NCBI GenBank assembly: GCA_020850615.1
Contig: JADZEI010000038.1
Span: 124,001-188,000 of the forward strand
DNA from: Dehalococcoidia bacterium
GTDB lineage: Bacteria; Chloroflexota; Dehalococcoidia; Tepidiformales; Tepidiformaceae
Length of the DNA: 64,000 nt
Direction of reading: 5' to 3'
How positions within the stretch are numbered: position 1 is the first letter of the stretch; every line of letters begins with the position of its first letter. Below the pieces are notes generated by a model, which saw only the letters and a list, made by a program, of their open reading frames with translations, searched no databases and was not told the DNA's origin. This document shows positions 1 to 8,147 of the stretch, one piece after another. Both the position numbers and the translations under genes were made by a program.

Positions 1-897
1 GACATCCTGCGCGCCGGTGAGCTGTTCGCGGGCCGGGCTGGCGATGCCGTCGATGAAGTCCGCCTCGCCGGTGCGGAGCTGCGCCACCCGGGTCGCCTGT
101 TCGGGCACGACGTCCATGCGGAGCGACTGGACGTGGGGCGGGCGTTCGTAGTGCCCGGCGTGTGCTTCGAGCTCGACGAATTCTCCGGGTTCGCTGCGGA
201 CGAGCCGGAACGGGCCCGAGCACATCGGCGCCGCGCGGAATGCGTCCTCGCCGGTGCGCTCGTAGTGGGCGCGCGAGGCGACGTTCCAGCCACGCGGGTT
301 GATGATGCCGAAACTCAGGCGAAGCGTGCTCGGCTGCCGCATGCGCACCACTACCGTTCGGGCGTCCAGCGCCGCGACGCTTTCGACCTGGTTCGCGACG
401 GTCGCCTGGTAGGTGTCGCCCGGTTTCACGGCGATGTAGCGCTCGAAGCTCCACTTCGCGTCTTCAGCGGTGACTGGCGTGCCATCCCAGAACGTGGCGT
501 CGGGGCGAAGGTGGAAGGTCAGCTGCGCGTGGTCGGGCGTCTCCTCCATGCGCCCGGCCAGCGCCGGGACCAGCTGTCCATTCGCGTCCCAGCGGGAGAA
601 CTGCTCGAAGCACGAGGTCGTGATGGGCGCGAGGTTCGCGACGCGCGTCACGTGGGGGTCGGCCGACTGGTCGGCCAGGGTGACGAGCGCGAGCGTGAGG
701 GCGCCGCGCGGGCCGGTTGGGGCTGCCGCGGTCGGGCTCGATGTCGACGCCGGGGCGTCCTGAGCGTCATCGCCGCCGCAGCTGAGGGCGGCCAGGGCCC
801 CGGCTGCACCGAACGCGGCGGGCGCCGCGAGGATGGCGCGTCGCCGCAGCGGTCGCGAGGGGCGAAGGGCTGGGGAAATTGTCAACCGATCGTGCAT
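1..897 (-). CDS. ABC transporter substrate-binding protein, family 5 (partial, 3' end outside window)
   Basis: The minus strand is open from an ATG at 897 to the window edge, so the C-terminal half is missing. The N terminus has an RRRAIL stretch, a hydrophobic run and Cys40 in an AALSC lipobox-like context, then an Asp/Ser/Thr-rich linker, as expected of an exported lipoprotein that may use the Tat route. The following sequence reads like an SBP_bac_5 (DppA/OppA) domain: a 'TFHLRPDATFWDGTPVTAEDAKW' type region split over residues 120-150, then 'SGPFRLV' and a run ending in 'RVAQLRTGEADF'. This family binds peptides or other small ligands outside the membrane for an ABC importer. No permease is seen on this side. 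A second member of the family lies at 59633. The start sits inside an inverted repeat and has only a weak ribosome binding site. An in-frame TGA lies a few codons upstream. Confidence 0.85.
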   Translation of the reverse strand, partial: MHDRLTISPALRPSRPLRRRAILAAPAAFGAAGALAALSCGGDDAQDAPASTSSPTAAAPTGPRGALTLALVTLADQSADPHVTRVANLAPITTSCFEQFSRWDANGQLVPALAGRMEETPDHAQLTFHLRPDATFWDGTPVTAEDAKWSFERYIAVKPGDTYQATVANQVESVAALDARTVVVRMRQPSTLRLSFGIINPRGWNVASRAHYERTGEDAFRAAPMCSGPFRLVRSEPGEFVELEAHAGHYERPPHVQSLRMDVVPEQATRVAQLRTGEADFIDGIASPAREQLTGAQDV

Positions 898-911
898 ATC
901 CGGTTGACAAT
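878..911. promoter_or_regulatory. Perfect 11-bp inverted repeat spanning the start codon of the substrate-binding protein gene
   Basis: Arms ATTGTCAACCG (878-888) and CGGTTGACAAT (901-911) are exact reverse complements separated by 12 bases. The start codon of the minus-strand gene (895-897) lies in the spacer. A further GTCAACC occurs at 933-939. It could be a repressor operator or an mRNA hairpin masking the start. The TTGACA inside the right arm could also act as a -35 box. The symmetry is direct observation and the function is inference. Confidence 0.5.
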
Positions 912-940
912 CATGTCAGCCCGCCGCGATGGGTCAACCC

Positions 941-1189
941 TCAGCCGAGGAAGCTCTCCGGCACGACGCGCTGAACTGGCCGGTGGCGGAGGCCATACAG
1001 GCTCAGCGATTCTCGGCGCAGGCCGAGCCGGACCACCCCCGCGCTGCGGTCCAGCGCCAGGGACTCGACGAACCAGCGCGTCGTCCCGTCGGACATGCGC
1101 ACCTCAAGATAGCCGCCCCGTGAGCCGGCGAGCTCGCCAACTTCGCGTCCATCGCGATCCAGGACCCGCGCCTCAGCAACCGTCGACAT
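941..1189 (-). CDS. Small hypothetical protein (82 aa)
   Basis: I chose the ATG at 1189 because GAGGTG lies just upstream; the open frame extends further, but without a better start. The product begins MSTVAEARVLDRDGREVGEL and contains alternating short hydrophobic and charged stretches that look like a small beta-barrel, loosely resembling PRC-barrel or DUF2171-type proteins. I do not recognise a family with confidence. It is monocistronic and lies between the divergent repeat region at 878-939 and an unrelated plus-strand gene. Confidence 0.5.
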   Translation of the reverse strand: MSTVAEARVLDRDGREVGELAGSRGGYLEVRMSDGTTRWFVESLALDRSAGVVRLGLRRESLSLYGLRHRPVQRVVPESFLG

Positions 1190-1416
1190 ACCGCACCTCG
1201 ATGGTACGAGGCTATCGAACAGGCGCGGTGCACCTTCAGTCCGAACGGTCATAATCCGGGGGCTGGATGGGCACGCGCTTTGAGCGAACGTCCCAATCTT
1301 CACCAATTACATACGGAGACTGCTGCGGGGCCGGAGGATCGGCGGCCTGCGGTGTGGGTTCTGGCGCCAGGGCTGGTTTGCCTTAGCACTACTGCTCCGA
1401 TTATCGTCCACTCTAG

Positions 1417-1845
1417 ATGAAGTTCCGGCCGAAGCTCGATGCCTTTCGCGACATCCTCGGGAGCCGCTCCGACGACGGCTTCGTCACGCCCGGAAACGCC
1501 ATCACGCGGGCCATCGAAGCCCCGCTCGAAGCCGACCTCCTCTTCGACACGCTGGTGATCGGCGCGGCGAGCCAGCCGGCGGTGACCGCGCACGTACCCG
1601 TGCGCGCGGAACTGCCTCCGGCGGCAACTCCGGCCCCGGCCGCTCCCGCACCCGCGGCGGCAGCCGCACCGGTGCTCATCGACGGGCTGGACGAGCTCGC
1701 GGACATCCCCTGGACGCCGCCCGCGATCGCGGACCTGCCGGACACCGAGGATGCGGCTGCCGCCATCCTTGCCGATCCCGCGCCGACGCCCGCAGCCTCT
1801 GCGGACGACCACGCGCCGGGCGAGTCGAGCGAGCGCGCGGCCTAG
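1417..1845 (+). CDS. Hypothetical acidic protein with Ala/Pro-rich linker (142 aa)
   Basis: The protein starts MKFRPKLDAFRDILGSRSDD, has an ordered-looking N-terminal segment of about 55 residues, then an Ala/Pro-rich linker (about residues 67-88) and an acidic C-terminal half with 'LIDGLDELADIPWTPP'. Third codon positions are strongly G/C and fit the plus-strand reading much better than the two overlapping minus-strand frames. No domain is recognised. The layout resembles a scaffold or a tethered protein with a short C-terminal interaction motif. It ends 38 bases before the FmdB-like gene, so the two may be cotranscribed. Confidence 0.55.
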   Translation: MKFRPKLDAFRDILGSRSDDGFVTPGNAITRAIEAPLEADLLFDTLVIGAASQPAVTAHVPVRAELPPAATPAPAAPAPAAAAAPVLIDGLDELADIPWTPPAIADLPDTEDAAAAILADPAPTPAASADDHAPGESSERAA

Positions 1846-1883
1846 CCTACCACCGGCCCGCCGCGCTTCCGTATACTCTCCGC

Positions 1884-2111
1884 ATGGCCATCTACGAGTA
1901 CTACTGCCCGACCTGCCGCGAGCGGTTCGAACAGCGCCGCCCCATGTCCGAAGCCCGGGTCGCGACCACCTGCAAGGCCGGCCACAAGGCCGAGCGCACG
2001 CTCTCGGCGTTCGCGATGGGGCGCGGCGGCGCGGCTACGATGACCGATGAGGCGCCGATGATGGGCGGCTGCTGCGGTGGAGGCGGGGGCGGCTGCGCCT
2101 GCGCGAACTGA
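1884..2111 (+). CDS. FmdB-family zinc-ribbon protein (75 aa)
   Basis: The N terminus, MAIYEYYCPTCRERFEQRR, is the hallmark of the FmdB/CxxC_CXXC_SSSS family (Cys8 and Cys11). A second metal-binding pair is supplied by 'CKAGH' near residue 31, followed by a Gly/Cys-rich tail (GGCCGGGGGGCACAN). Such proteins are short predicted zinc-ribbon regulators of unknown role, first named next to formamidase or amidase genes. The start has a weak Shine-Dalgarno sequence, but the MAIYEY start is invariant in the family. The poly-Gly/Cys tail is common in these proteins. Confidence 0.85.
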   Translation: MAIYEYYCPTCRERFEQRRPMSEARVATTCKAGHKAERTLSAFAMGRGGAATMTDEAPMMGGCCGGGGGGCACAN

Positions 2112-2113
2112 GC

Positions 2114-2950
2114 TCAGTCCTGTTCGTCGTCCTGGTCCCGGGTGTCGGCGGGTGGTAGCGCGGGCTCGGCGGGGCCGGGTTCGCCGGCGGCACGGCTGCG
2201 TCCGCGTGCGCGAACGTCGGGGGCCGGTGCGCCATCACGCGCGAACACCAGGTACGCCGTCGCGGCGATGACGATTGCCGCCACTTCGCCCAGCGTCATC
2301 GCGCCGATGATGTAGGTCGATTCCTGCCAGAACTCCTCGGGGAACATCTGGATCAGGCGGTCCGTGTCCGGGTCCAGCTCCCAGAGGTCGTTCCGGAACG
2401 CGATCTCGTGGAACCGCGTCCAGAGCGCATCGAACCCCGTGACCGCGAGCGCTCCCACGGCCGCGACGACGGCGAACCCCGCTGCGACGCCGAGCAAGGC
2501 CAGCTTCGCGAGGCTGCGCAGCGAGCGCTCCCGCGCCCAGAGGAACACCCCCGTCACGTAGGCCAGCACGTACGCGAGGGCCACCTCCTGGACGCCGAAG
2601 ACGGCCTGCATCAGCCACTTCACGTCCTTCATGTGCTCGGTCTCGCGGCTGTTGAAGAGCGAGATCTCCTGACCATCTCGCGTCACGAGGATGCGCAGCG
2701 TCTCAGCGTCGTTCTCGAAGTAGGCGATGATCTCGCGGGCGGCCCGGTCGAGCTCCGCGAGGGAGACGCCGGTCACCTGGTCGGCGTCGTGGTTGCGGAA
2801 GCCGCGTTCATAGAAGCGCTCCTCGCCGGCGAAGAAGCGCACGTTGGTCGTCACCAGGAGAACGGGCACCGCCGCGACGAAGCAGATCATCGCAAGCCGG
2901 GAGAGCAAGGCCACGCGGGCGCACCACCTTCGCTCGACGGGTTGGGCCAT
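2114..2950 (-). CDS. DUF1461 (TIGR01906 family) integral membrane protein
   Basis: The 278-residue product has a transmembrane segment at about residues 15-35, an extracytoplasmic region to about residue 130 containing the family-typical 'LFNSRETEHMKDVK', then hydrophobic spans near 135-155, 165-190 and 220-245. The C-terminal tail of about 35 residues is charged and Pro/Ala-rich. This matches DUF1461/TIGR01906, a four-span family found in Firmicutes, Actinobacteria and Chloroflexota with no assigned biochemical function. It converges with the FmdB gene, separated by 2 bases. Confidence 0.8.
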   Translation of the reverse strand: MAQPVERRWCARVALLSRLAMICFVAAVPVLLVTTNVRFFAGEERFYERGFRNHDADQVTGVSLAELDRAAREIIAYFENDAETLRILVTRDGQEISLFNSRETEHMKDVKWLMQAVFGVQEVALAYVLAYVTGVFLWARERSLRSLAKLALLGVAAGFAVVAAVGALAVTGFDALWTRFHEIAFRNDLWELDPDTDRLIQMFPEEFWQESTYIIGAMTLGEVAAIVIAATAYLVFARDGAPAPDVRARGRSRAAGEPGPAEPALPPADTRDQDDEQD

Positions 2951-3083
2951 CGTCCGCCGGGCCTTGGAGCGGTGTCAAACCCGTGCTGTGCGTGCCTCCA
3001 ATCGGCCCCATTCGTAATGCCGTAAGCAAAAGGTTTGGTACGCTCAAAACATCTGCCATTCGACCGAACAACCGGAGGACCCT

Positions 3084-4523
3084 GTGACCGCAGCCGAAGC
3101 TCCCGCGCACGAACTCGACTTCATCTTCAGCCCCAAGTCGATCGCGATCGCGGGCGTCTCGGCGAAAGAAGGCGCGGGCATGGGCGGCGGCGGCTTCGTC
3201 AGCTCGCTCATGGAAATCGGCTTCCCCGGGCCGATCTACCTCATCCACCCGACCGCCCCGGCCATCCGCGGGCTGAAGTGCTACAAGCGGCTCACCGACA
3301 TCCAGGACCAGGTCGACTACGTCATCTCGTCGGTGCCCGCGCGCTTCGTCCCGGACCTGCTCGAAGACTGCATCACCAAGGGCGTGCGCATCCTCCACCT
3401 TTTCACGGCCGGCTTCACCGAGACGGGCGACGAAGAGCGCTCGAAGATGCAGGAGGCTGTCGTGGAGCGTGCCCGCGCTGCCGGCGTCCGGCTCATCGGC
3501 CCGAACTGCATGGGCCTCTACGTGCCGAAGGCGCGCATGGCGATGATGGGCGGCCAGCCGCCGCGGCCGGGCCCAATCGGCATGGTCAGCCAGTCCGGCA
3601 TGAACGCGGGCGAGTTCGTCCGCTACGGCGTGCCGCGCGGCATCCGCTGCTCGAAGGTCATCAGCTTCGGCAACGGCGCCGACCTCAAGGCCGCCGACTT
3701 CTTCGACTACCTTGCGGACGACCCGGAGACCGAGATCATCGTCGCCTACCTGGAGGGCATCCAGGACGGGCCGCGGTTGGCGACGGCGATCCGCAAGGCC
3801 GGCCGGTCCAAGCCCATGGCCATCCTCAAGAGCGGCCGCACGGAAGCCGGGTCGCGCGCTGCGAATTCGCACACGGCCTCACTCGCGGGCTCGCTGCAGG
3901 TGTTCGACGCGCTCTGCCGCCAGGCGGGCGTCATCCGCGTCGAAAGCCTGGAGGAGCTCGTCGACATGGGCGTCGCCTTCCAGTTCGTGAAGCGGCTGAA
4001 CGGCCCGCGCGTCGTCGTCGTGGGTGGCGGCGGCGGGGCGAGCGTGCTCGCGGCCGACGACCTCGCGGCCCACGGGCTCGAAGTCCCGGCGCTGCTGCCC
4101 GAGACGCAGGAAGCGCTCGCGAAGGTGACCCACGAGGCCGGCACGAGCATCCGCAACCCTATCGACACGACGAGCGTGTGGGAGGACGTGGGCTTCGAAG
4201 GCACGCTCATGCCGTGCGCGAACGCCTCGAACGTCGACATGATCCTCTATCACACGGGCTTCGGAACCGGCCCCGCCCGCCGATACGGCGACCTGAGCGA
4301 GCGGATGAAGCGACAGGTCGCCGTGCTTGCCCGCGTCCAGCAGGAGAGCGGCAAGCCGGTCGTCGTCTCGGTCCGCGATTCGACGACGGAGGAGGGGTAT
4401 GCCCAGGGGCGCGAGTTCACCGAGCTCTGCTGGCGCAACGGTATCGCCGTCTTCCCGAGCATCGCCCGGGCCGCCGAGGCCCTTGGCCGGCTGCTCCAGT
4501 GGCAGGCGATGCACGAGGCGTAG
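3084..4523 (+). CDS. Acyl-CoA synthetase (ADP-forming) alpha-type subunit, CoA-binding and succinyl-CoA ligase-like domains
   Basis: The GTG start at 3084 is set by GGAGGA eight bases upstream. The 479-residue protein has an N-terminal CoA_binding Rossmann domain (PKSIAIAGVSAKEGAGMGGG, residues about 15-140), followed by succinyl-CoA ligase-like flavodoxin domains. The motif NSHTASLAGS carries His263, corresponding to the phospho-histidine of ADP-forming acetyl-CoA synthetases. Its length equals the alpha subunit alone: there is no ATP-grasp (beta) domain, and no beta gene lies next to it. The family interconverts acyl-CoA + ADP + Pi and acid + ATP + CoA. Here the ATP-grasp partner must be elsewhere, or the protein acts as an acyltransferase-like enzyme. 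Substrate unknown. Confidence 0.8.
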   Translation: MTAAEAPAHELDFIFSPKSIAIAGVSAKEGAGMGGGGFVSSLMEIGFPGPIYLIHPTAPAIRGLKCYKRLTDIQDQVDYVISSVPARFVPDLLEDCITKGVRILHLFTAGFTETGDEERSKMQEAVVERARAAGVRLIGPNCMGLYVPKARMAMMGGQPPRPGPIGMVSQSGMNAGEFVRYGVPRGIRCSKVISFGNGADLKAADFFDYLADDPETEIIVAYLEGIQDGPRLATAIRKAGRSKPMAILKSGRTEAGSRAANSHTASLAGSLQVFDALCRQAGVIRVESLEELVDMGVAFQFVKRLNGPRVVVVGGGGGASVLAADDLAAHGLEVPALLPETQEALAKVTHEAGTSIRNPIDTTSVWEDVGFEGTLMPCANASNVDMILYHTGFGTGPARRYGDLSERMKRQVAVLARVQQESGKPVVVSVRDSTTEEGYAQGREFTELCWRNGIAVFPSIARAAEALGRLLQWQAMHEA

Positions 4524-4547
4524 TTCAGGGCGCGCTCCGCGAGCCCG

Positions 4548-5222
4548 TCACTCCGATCCCGGCGCGCCTCCCCCCATGTAGCGTTCGAACCAGCCGCGCA
4601 CCAGCTCCGCCGCGCGTTCGAGCGTCCCGGGCTCTTCGAACAGGTGCGTCGCGCCGGGCACGACCGCGAGCTCCTTCTCGCAGGCGAGCCGGTCGTACGC
4701 CCACTGGTTCAGCTGCAACACCTCGTGGTCCTGCCCGCCGACGATGAGCAGCACGGGCGCGCGCACGCGGCCCAGCGCGGCGCCGGCGAGATCCGGCCGG
4801 CCACCGCGGGAGACGACCGCGGTGACCTCGGCCGGGAGCTCCGCCGCGGCCTGCAACGCCGCCGCCGCGCCCGTGCTCGCGCCGAAGTAGCCGATGGGCG
4901 TGCGCGCTGTGGCTGGCTGCTCCCGCAGCCAGGCGGTCACCGCGACCAGGCGCCGCGTCAGCAGCTCGATGTCGAACCGGAAATCCGCCGTCCGCGCGTC
5001 GATGCGCTCCTCGTCCGGGGTGAGCAGGTCGAACAGGAGCGTCCCAAGGCCGCCGGCCTGCAGCACCTCCGCGACGTACCGGTTCCGGGAGCTGAAGCGG
5101 CTGCTGCCGCTGCCGTGCGCGAACACGACGATCCCGGGCGCACCGGGCGGCAGGGCCAGGTCGCCGTGGACGAAGCCGCTGTCAACGGCTATCGCGATCG
5201 CGGTGGCTGGGATACCGGGCAT
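4548..5222 (-). CDS. Dienelactone hydrolase-like alpha/beta hydrolase (224 aa)
   Basis: The ATG at 5222 has GGAGG at a normal distance upstream. The product has the alpha/beta-hydrolase order: oxyanion-hole region 'VVFAHGSGSSRFS' (about residues 31-43), nucleophile elbow GASTG in 'GYFGASTGAAAAL', an acidic residue in 'LLIVGGQDHEV' and a C-terminal His in 'PGATHLFEEPGTL'. Proteins of this type are often found fused to or beside phosphoribosyltransferases and are annotated as dienelactone hydrolases, with unknown substrate. The longer frame through the sensor-kinase region is an artefact of high GC. Converges with the CoA-synthetase gene. Confidence 0.85.
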   Translation of the reverse strand: MPGIPATAIAIAVDSGFVHGDLALPPGAPGIVVFAHGSGSSRFSSRNRYVAEVLQAGGLGTLLFDLLTPDEERIDARTADFRFDIELLTRRLVAVTAWLREQPATARTPIGYFGASTGAAAALQAAAELPAEVTAVVSRGGRPDLAGAALGRVRAPVLLIVGGQDHEVLQLNQWAYDRLACEKELAVVPGATHLFEEPGTLERAAELVRGWFERYMGGGAPGSE

Positions 5223-5329
5223 GGCAGCGCCTCCAGGCGAGAGCTCGCTACAGCGAGCGTGCTCGCTGGCGAGGCGCACCGGCCAGCGCCGTTGGGCTCG
5301 AATCGCTGGTTCGGACGGTCGCGTGGGAC

Positions 5330-7336
5330 TCAGCGGGTGAAGGCGAGGCTGAACCCGAACTCCGAGCCGCCGCCCGCGCGGGGAAGGTACCAGGCACTGC
5401 CGCCCTGCGCTTCGGCCAGCCGCTTGCACACCGCCAGCCCGAGACCCGCGCCCTGGGCGTCGTCGCGCGCCCGACTGCCGCGGAAGAACGGGTCGAACAG
5501 GTTCGCCGCGTCCTCCGGGGGCACGCCCGGGCCACGGTCGAGCACCAATACGCGGACGTGGCCATCTTCCGCGCGCACGATGACGTCGATCGGCTCCGGC
5601 CGGGGCGAGTACTTGTGCGCGTTCGAAACCAGGTTCGCGACGATGTGGTCGACGCACGAGGGCTCCGCATGGACCGCGGGCAGGTCGGCCGGGATGTCGC
5701 TTCGGATCAGGCGGTCGGGACAGCGCCGCTCGGCCTGGCTGAGCAGCCGGGGCAGGACGCGCCCGAGCAGCATCGGCTCGCAGTCGATGTCCGCACCGCC
5801 TTCCACGCGGGAGAGGACGAGCATGTTTTCGACGAGGCGGTGCAGCCGGTCGCCTTCGCCCACGATGTCGCCGAGTGCCTTGCGGATGCTCGGTTCGTCG
5901 AGCTTCAGCAGGTGGGCGAGCAGCGAGCGGCTGTTGCCGGTGATCGCGGTCAGCGGCGTGCGCAGCTCGTGGGATACCAGCCCGAGGAAGTCGTCCTTGG
6001 CCTGCAAGGCCGTGCGGAGGTCTGACTCCAGCTTCTTCAGGCCCGTGATGTCGACGAGCACGTTCACCGTGCCGGCGATCTCCCCGTTGGCGGTCCAGAG
6101 GGGTGTCGGGTGGGGGATGACGTGCCGACGCGTGCCGTCCTGTCGTTCGAGGATGACCTCGACGCCGCGCACGCTGCGCTGCTCCCGCGGCGCCATGAGG
6201 ATCGGCCATTGCTCTTCGGGGAGCCGTTCGCCGGAGGTGTCGTAGACAGCCGCGCATCCGCACCACTTGTCGATGCCGGGCTCCGGTTCGCGGCCCCAGA
6301 GGCGGACGGCCTCGTCGTTGTAGAGCGTGATGTAGCCGTCCGCATCGGTCGTGTAGGCCGCGATGCCCATGCCTTCGACGAGGGTGCGGTGGCGCCGTTC
6401 GCTTTCGAGCAGGGCCGTCTCGGCCAGCTTGCGCCCGGTGATGTCGATGAGGACGCCCACCGCGCCGGCCAGCTCTCCCGTTGCGTCGCGGATCGCCGAG
6501 ATGCTCGACGCGACCCACACGACCGTGCCGTCCGGGCGGAGGAGGCGCTTGTCGATCGTGTAGTGTGCGGCGCCGTCCTGGAGCGCGCGGGTGCCGTCCT
6601 GCGCGGCCGGGAGGTCGTCCGGGTGGGTGACGTCGTAGCAGTCGAGGCCGCCGGTCAGCTCTTCGCGCGTGCGCCCGGCGAGCGCGCAGAAGCGGTCGTT
6701 CACGACGCGGAAGCGCAGGTCCGGCCCGACTTCGAAGATGCCCGCCACGCTGGCGCGGAACATCGCGTCGAGGTGGTCCTGGTGGGCGCGGCGCTCCTGT
6801 TCGGCGCGGTCCCGCTCGACCGCCGCGAGCTGCTGGTCGACACCGAAGGCCACGTTCGCAGCGACCGTCTGCGCGAGCATGAGCTCGGGTTCGGTGAAGG
6901 CGTGCGGCGTGGGCCAGTACAGCATGAACTTGCCGAGCAGCCGGCCGCGGATCCAGAGCGGGACGAAGGCGAGGGCGTGGATCCCCTCGCCGAGGATCAC
7001 GTCGCGCAGCCCGGCGAGCGATTCGTCGGCAGTGACATCCGGGACGAGCACGGGCGCCGGGTCCTTCTCGCCCGGCTTCCAGGGCGAGTGCCCGTCGACG
7101 GCCGCGCGGTACTCCGCCGAGAGGTTCCGCCACGCGCGGAAGCGCATGACGCCCTCGTCGTCGAACAGCAGGATCGAGGCCTTGCGCACGCCAAGCGCGG
7201 ACTCGAGGCAATCCAGCGCTGCGAGATAGATGCCGTCGAGGTCGCTGGCAGCCGCCACGGCCTGGGTCAGCTCGAAGAGTGGCGAAGAGTCCAGCGGCGC
7301 ACGGTGATCCGAAACGTCCAGCATTCCGCGTCGCAT
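5330..7336 (-). CDS. GAF-PAS-PAS sensor histidine kinase (668 aa)
   Basis: Domain order: GAF (about residues 20-175), PAS 1 (about 185-310, ending 'GVLIDITGRKLAE'), PAS 2 (about 318-435, ending 'NVLVDITGLKKLE'), HisKA with the H-box SHELRTPLTA (His near residue 454) and a HATPase_c domain with N-box 'HIVANLVSNAHKYS', G1 'VLDRGPGVP' and G2 'GAGLGLAVCKRL'. There are no membrane segments, so it is a soluble cytoplasmic sensor of an unknown signal. There is no receiver domain or adjacent response-regulator gene, so it is an orphan kinase. A second ATG at 7324 is possible. The kinase core is related to the C-terminal kinase module of the hybrid at 48351. Confidence 0.9.
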   Translation of the reverse strand: MRRGMLDVSDHRAPLDSSPLFELTQAVAAASDLDGIYLAALDCLESALGVRKASILLFDDEGVMRFRAWRNLSAEYRAAVDGHSPWKPGEKDPAPVLVPDVTADESLAGLRDVILGEGIHALAFVPLWIRGRLLGKFMLYWPTPHAFTEPELMLAQTVAANVAFGVDQQLAAVERDRAEQERRAHQDHLDAMFRASVAGIFEVGPDLRFRVVNDRFCALAGRTREELTGGLDCYDVTHPDDLPAAQDGTRALQDGAAHYTIDKRLLRPDGTVVWVASSISAIRDATGELAGAVGVLIDITGRKLAETALLESERRHRTLVEGMGIAAYTTDADGYITLYNDEAVRLWGREPEPGIDKWCGCAAVYDTSGERLPEEQWPILMAPREQRSVRGVEVILERQDGTRRHVIPHPTPLWTANGEIAGTVNVLVDITGLKKLESDLRTALQAKDDFLGLVSHELRTPLTAITGNSRSLLAHLLKLDEPSIRKALGDIVGEGDRLHRLVENMLVLSRVEGGADIDCEPMLLGRVLPRLLSQAERRCPDRLIRSDIPADLPAVHAEPSCVDHIVANLVSNAHKYSPRPEPIDVIVRAEDGHVRVLVLDRGPGVPPEDAANLFDPFFRGSRARDDAQGAGLGLAVCKRLAEAQGGSAWYLPRAGGGSEFGFSLAFTR

Positions 7337-7364
7337 CTTCGGGGCCGCGGCGTTACACGAGCAT

Positions 7365-7401
7365 AAAAGGCCCCGGGCGCCGGTAAGAAGGCGCCCGGGG
7401 C
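7365..7401 (-). terminator. Rho-independent terminator after the SRPBCC gene
   Basis: A perfect 12-bp stem (7370-7381 with 7390-7401, loop of 8) is followed on the minus strand by TTTT (7365-7368). It lies 25 bases past the SRPBCC stop codon and before the start of the kinase gene on the same strand, so it separates the two transcripts. Confidence 0.8.
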
Positions 7402-7426
7402 ACGAATTCCGGGCGGTGCGCCCGCG

Positions 7427-7942
7427 TTACGGGTTCTGGCCGGTCCGGTCCGGCGCGCCCGAGCCCATGGTGTGGCCGCCCGGCGTGTCCGGGTTCTGGA
7501 TGGTGCCGCGCCAGCCGCCCGTCTCGGCGCCGCGGCTTTCGATGAACTCCTTGAAGCGGCGGAGGTCGCCTTCGACCCGGCGGTCCGCCATGCCCATCGC
7601 GTCGCCGACGTTCTCGACGAAGCCCTCGGGGTCCCAGCTCATCTCCAGGTTGACGCGCGTCATGTTCGGTCCGAGCGAGTCGAACGTGACCATGCCGGCG
7701 TTCTCCTTGCCGCCGATCGCGTTCCAGATGACCTTCTGGTCCGGGACCTGCTCGCGGATTTCGGCATCCCACTCTTCGGACTTGCCGCCGACGCTGGCCT
7801 TCCAGTGGAGGCGCCTGTCGTCGAGCTGCTCCACGCGTTCGACGCCTTCCATGAAGCTCGGGAAGTCCTCGAACTGGGTCCACTGGTTGTAGGCGGTGCG
7901 GACGGGCACGTCGACGTCGATCGTCTTCACAACCCTTGCCAT
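7427..7942 (-). CDS. SRPBCC-family protein (polyketide cyclase/dehydrase-like)
   Basis: The 171-residue product begins MARVVKTIDVDVPVRTAYNQWTQFEDFPSFM, the classic N-terminal strand and 'W..f..fp.fm' helix of START/SRPBCC (Polyketide_cyc2) domains, and continues with 'V.W....G.....G.VTFD' to about residue 140. The last 30 residues are Gly/Pro-rich and likely disordered. GGAGG precedes the ATG at 7942. Such proteins bind hydrophobic ligands in a helix-grip pocket and are often stress-linked. The specific ligand is unknown. Monocistronic, with a strong terminator. Confidence 0.85.
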   Translation of the reverse strand: MARVVKTIDVDVPVRTAYNQWTQFEDFPSFMEGVERVEQLDDRRLHWKASVGGKSEEWDAEIREQVPDQKVIWNAIGGKENAGMVTFDSLGPNMTRVNLEMSWDPEGFVENVGDAMGMADRRVEGDLRRFKEFIESRGAETGGWRGTIQNPDTPGGHTMGSGAPDRTGQNP

Positions 7943-8147
7943 GTAATCCTCCAGTGGGGACTGAACGGTCCCCGTACTGGTTCCACGCTAGGTGGCGCCG
8001 GGTTGCGGCGGCATATCGTGAGTGCGGCAACCCGCACTGGATGAGTGGGAAACGCACCGACGCTGGCCCGAGCAACTGTTAGCGAGCCGTGAGCCGCCGG
8101 CCCGCTGTGTGACTTCCCCGCGCCCGCGCGAGGGCCACGATGCGCGC

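Noticed and set aside
1300-1812. Minus-strand frames opposite the 142-residue protein gene
   Set aside because: They have low-complexity Arg/Gly or Ser/Ala composition and poor third-position bias compared with the plus-strand frame.
4548-7211. 887-codon minus-strand frame that seems to fuse the alpha/beta hydrolase to a long N-terminal region
   Set aside because: The upstream part is an out-of-frame shadow of the histidine kinase gene. The hydrolase has its own GGAGG and ATG at 5222.
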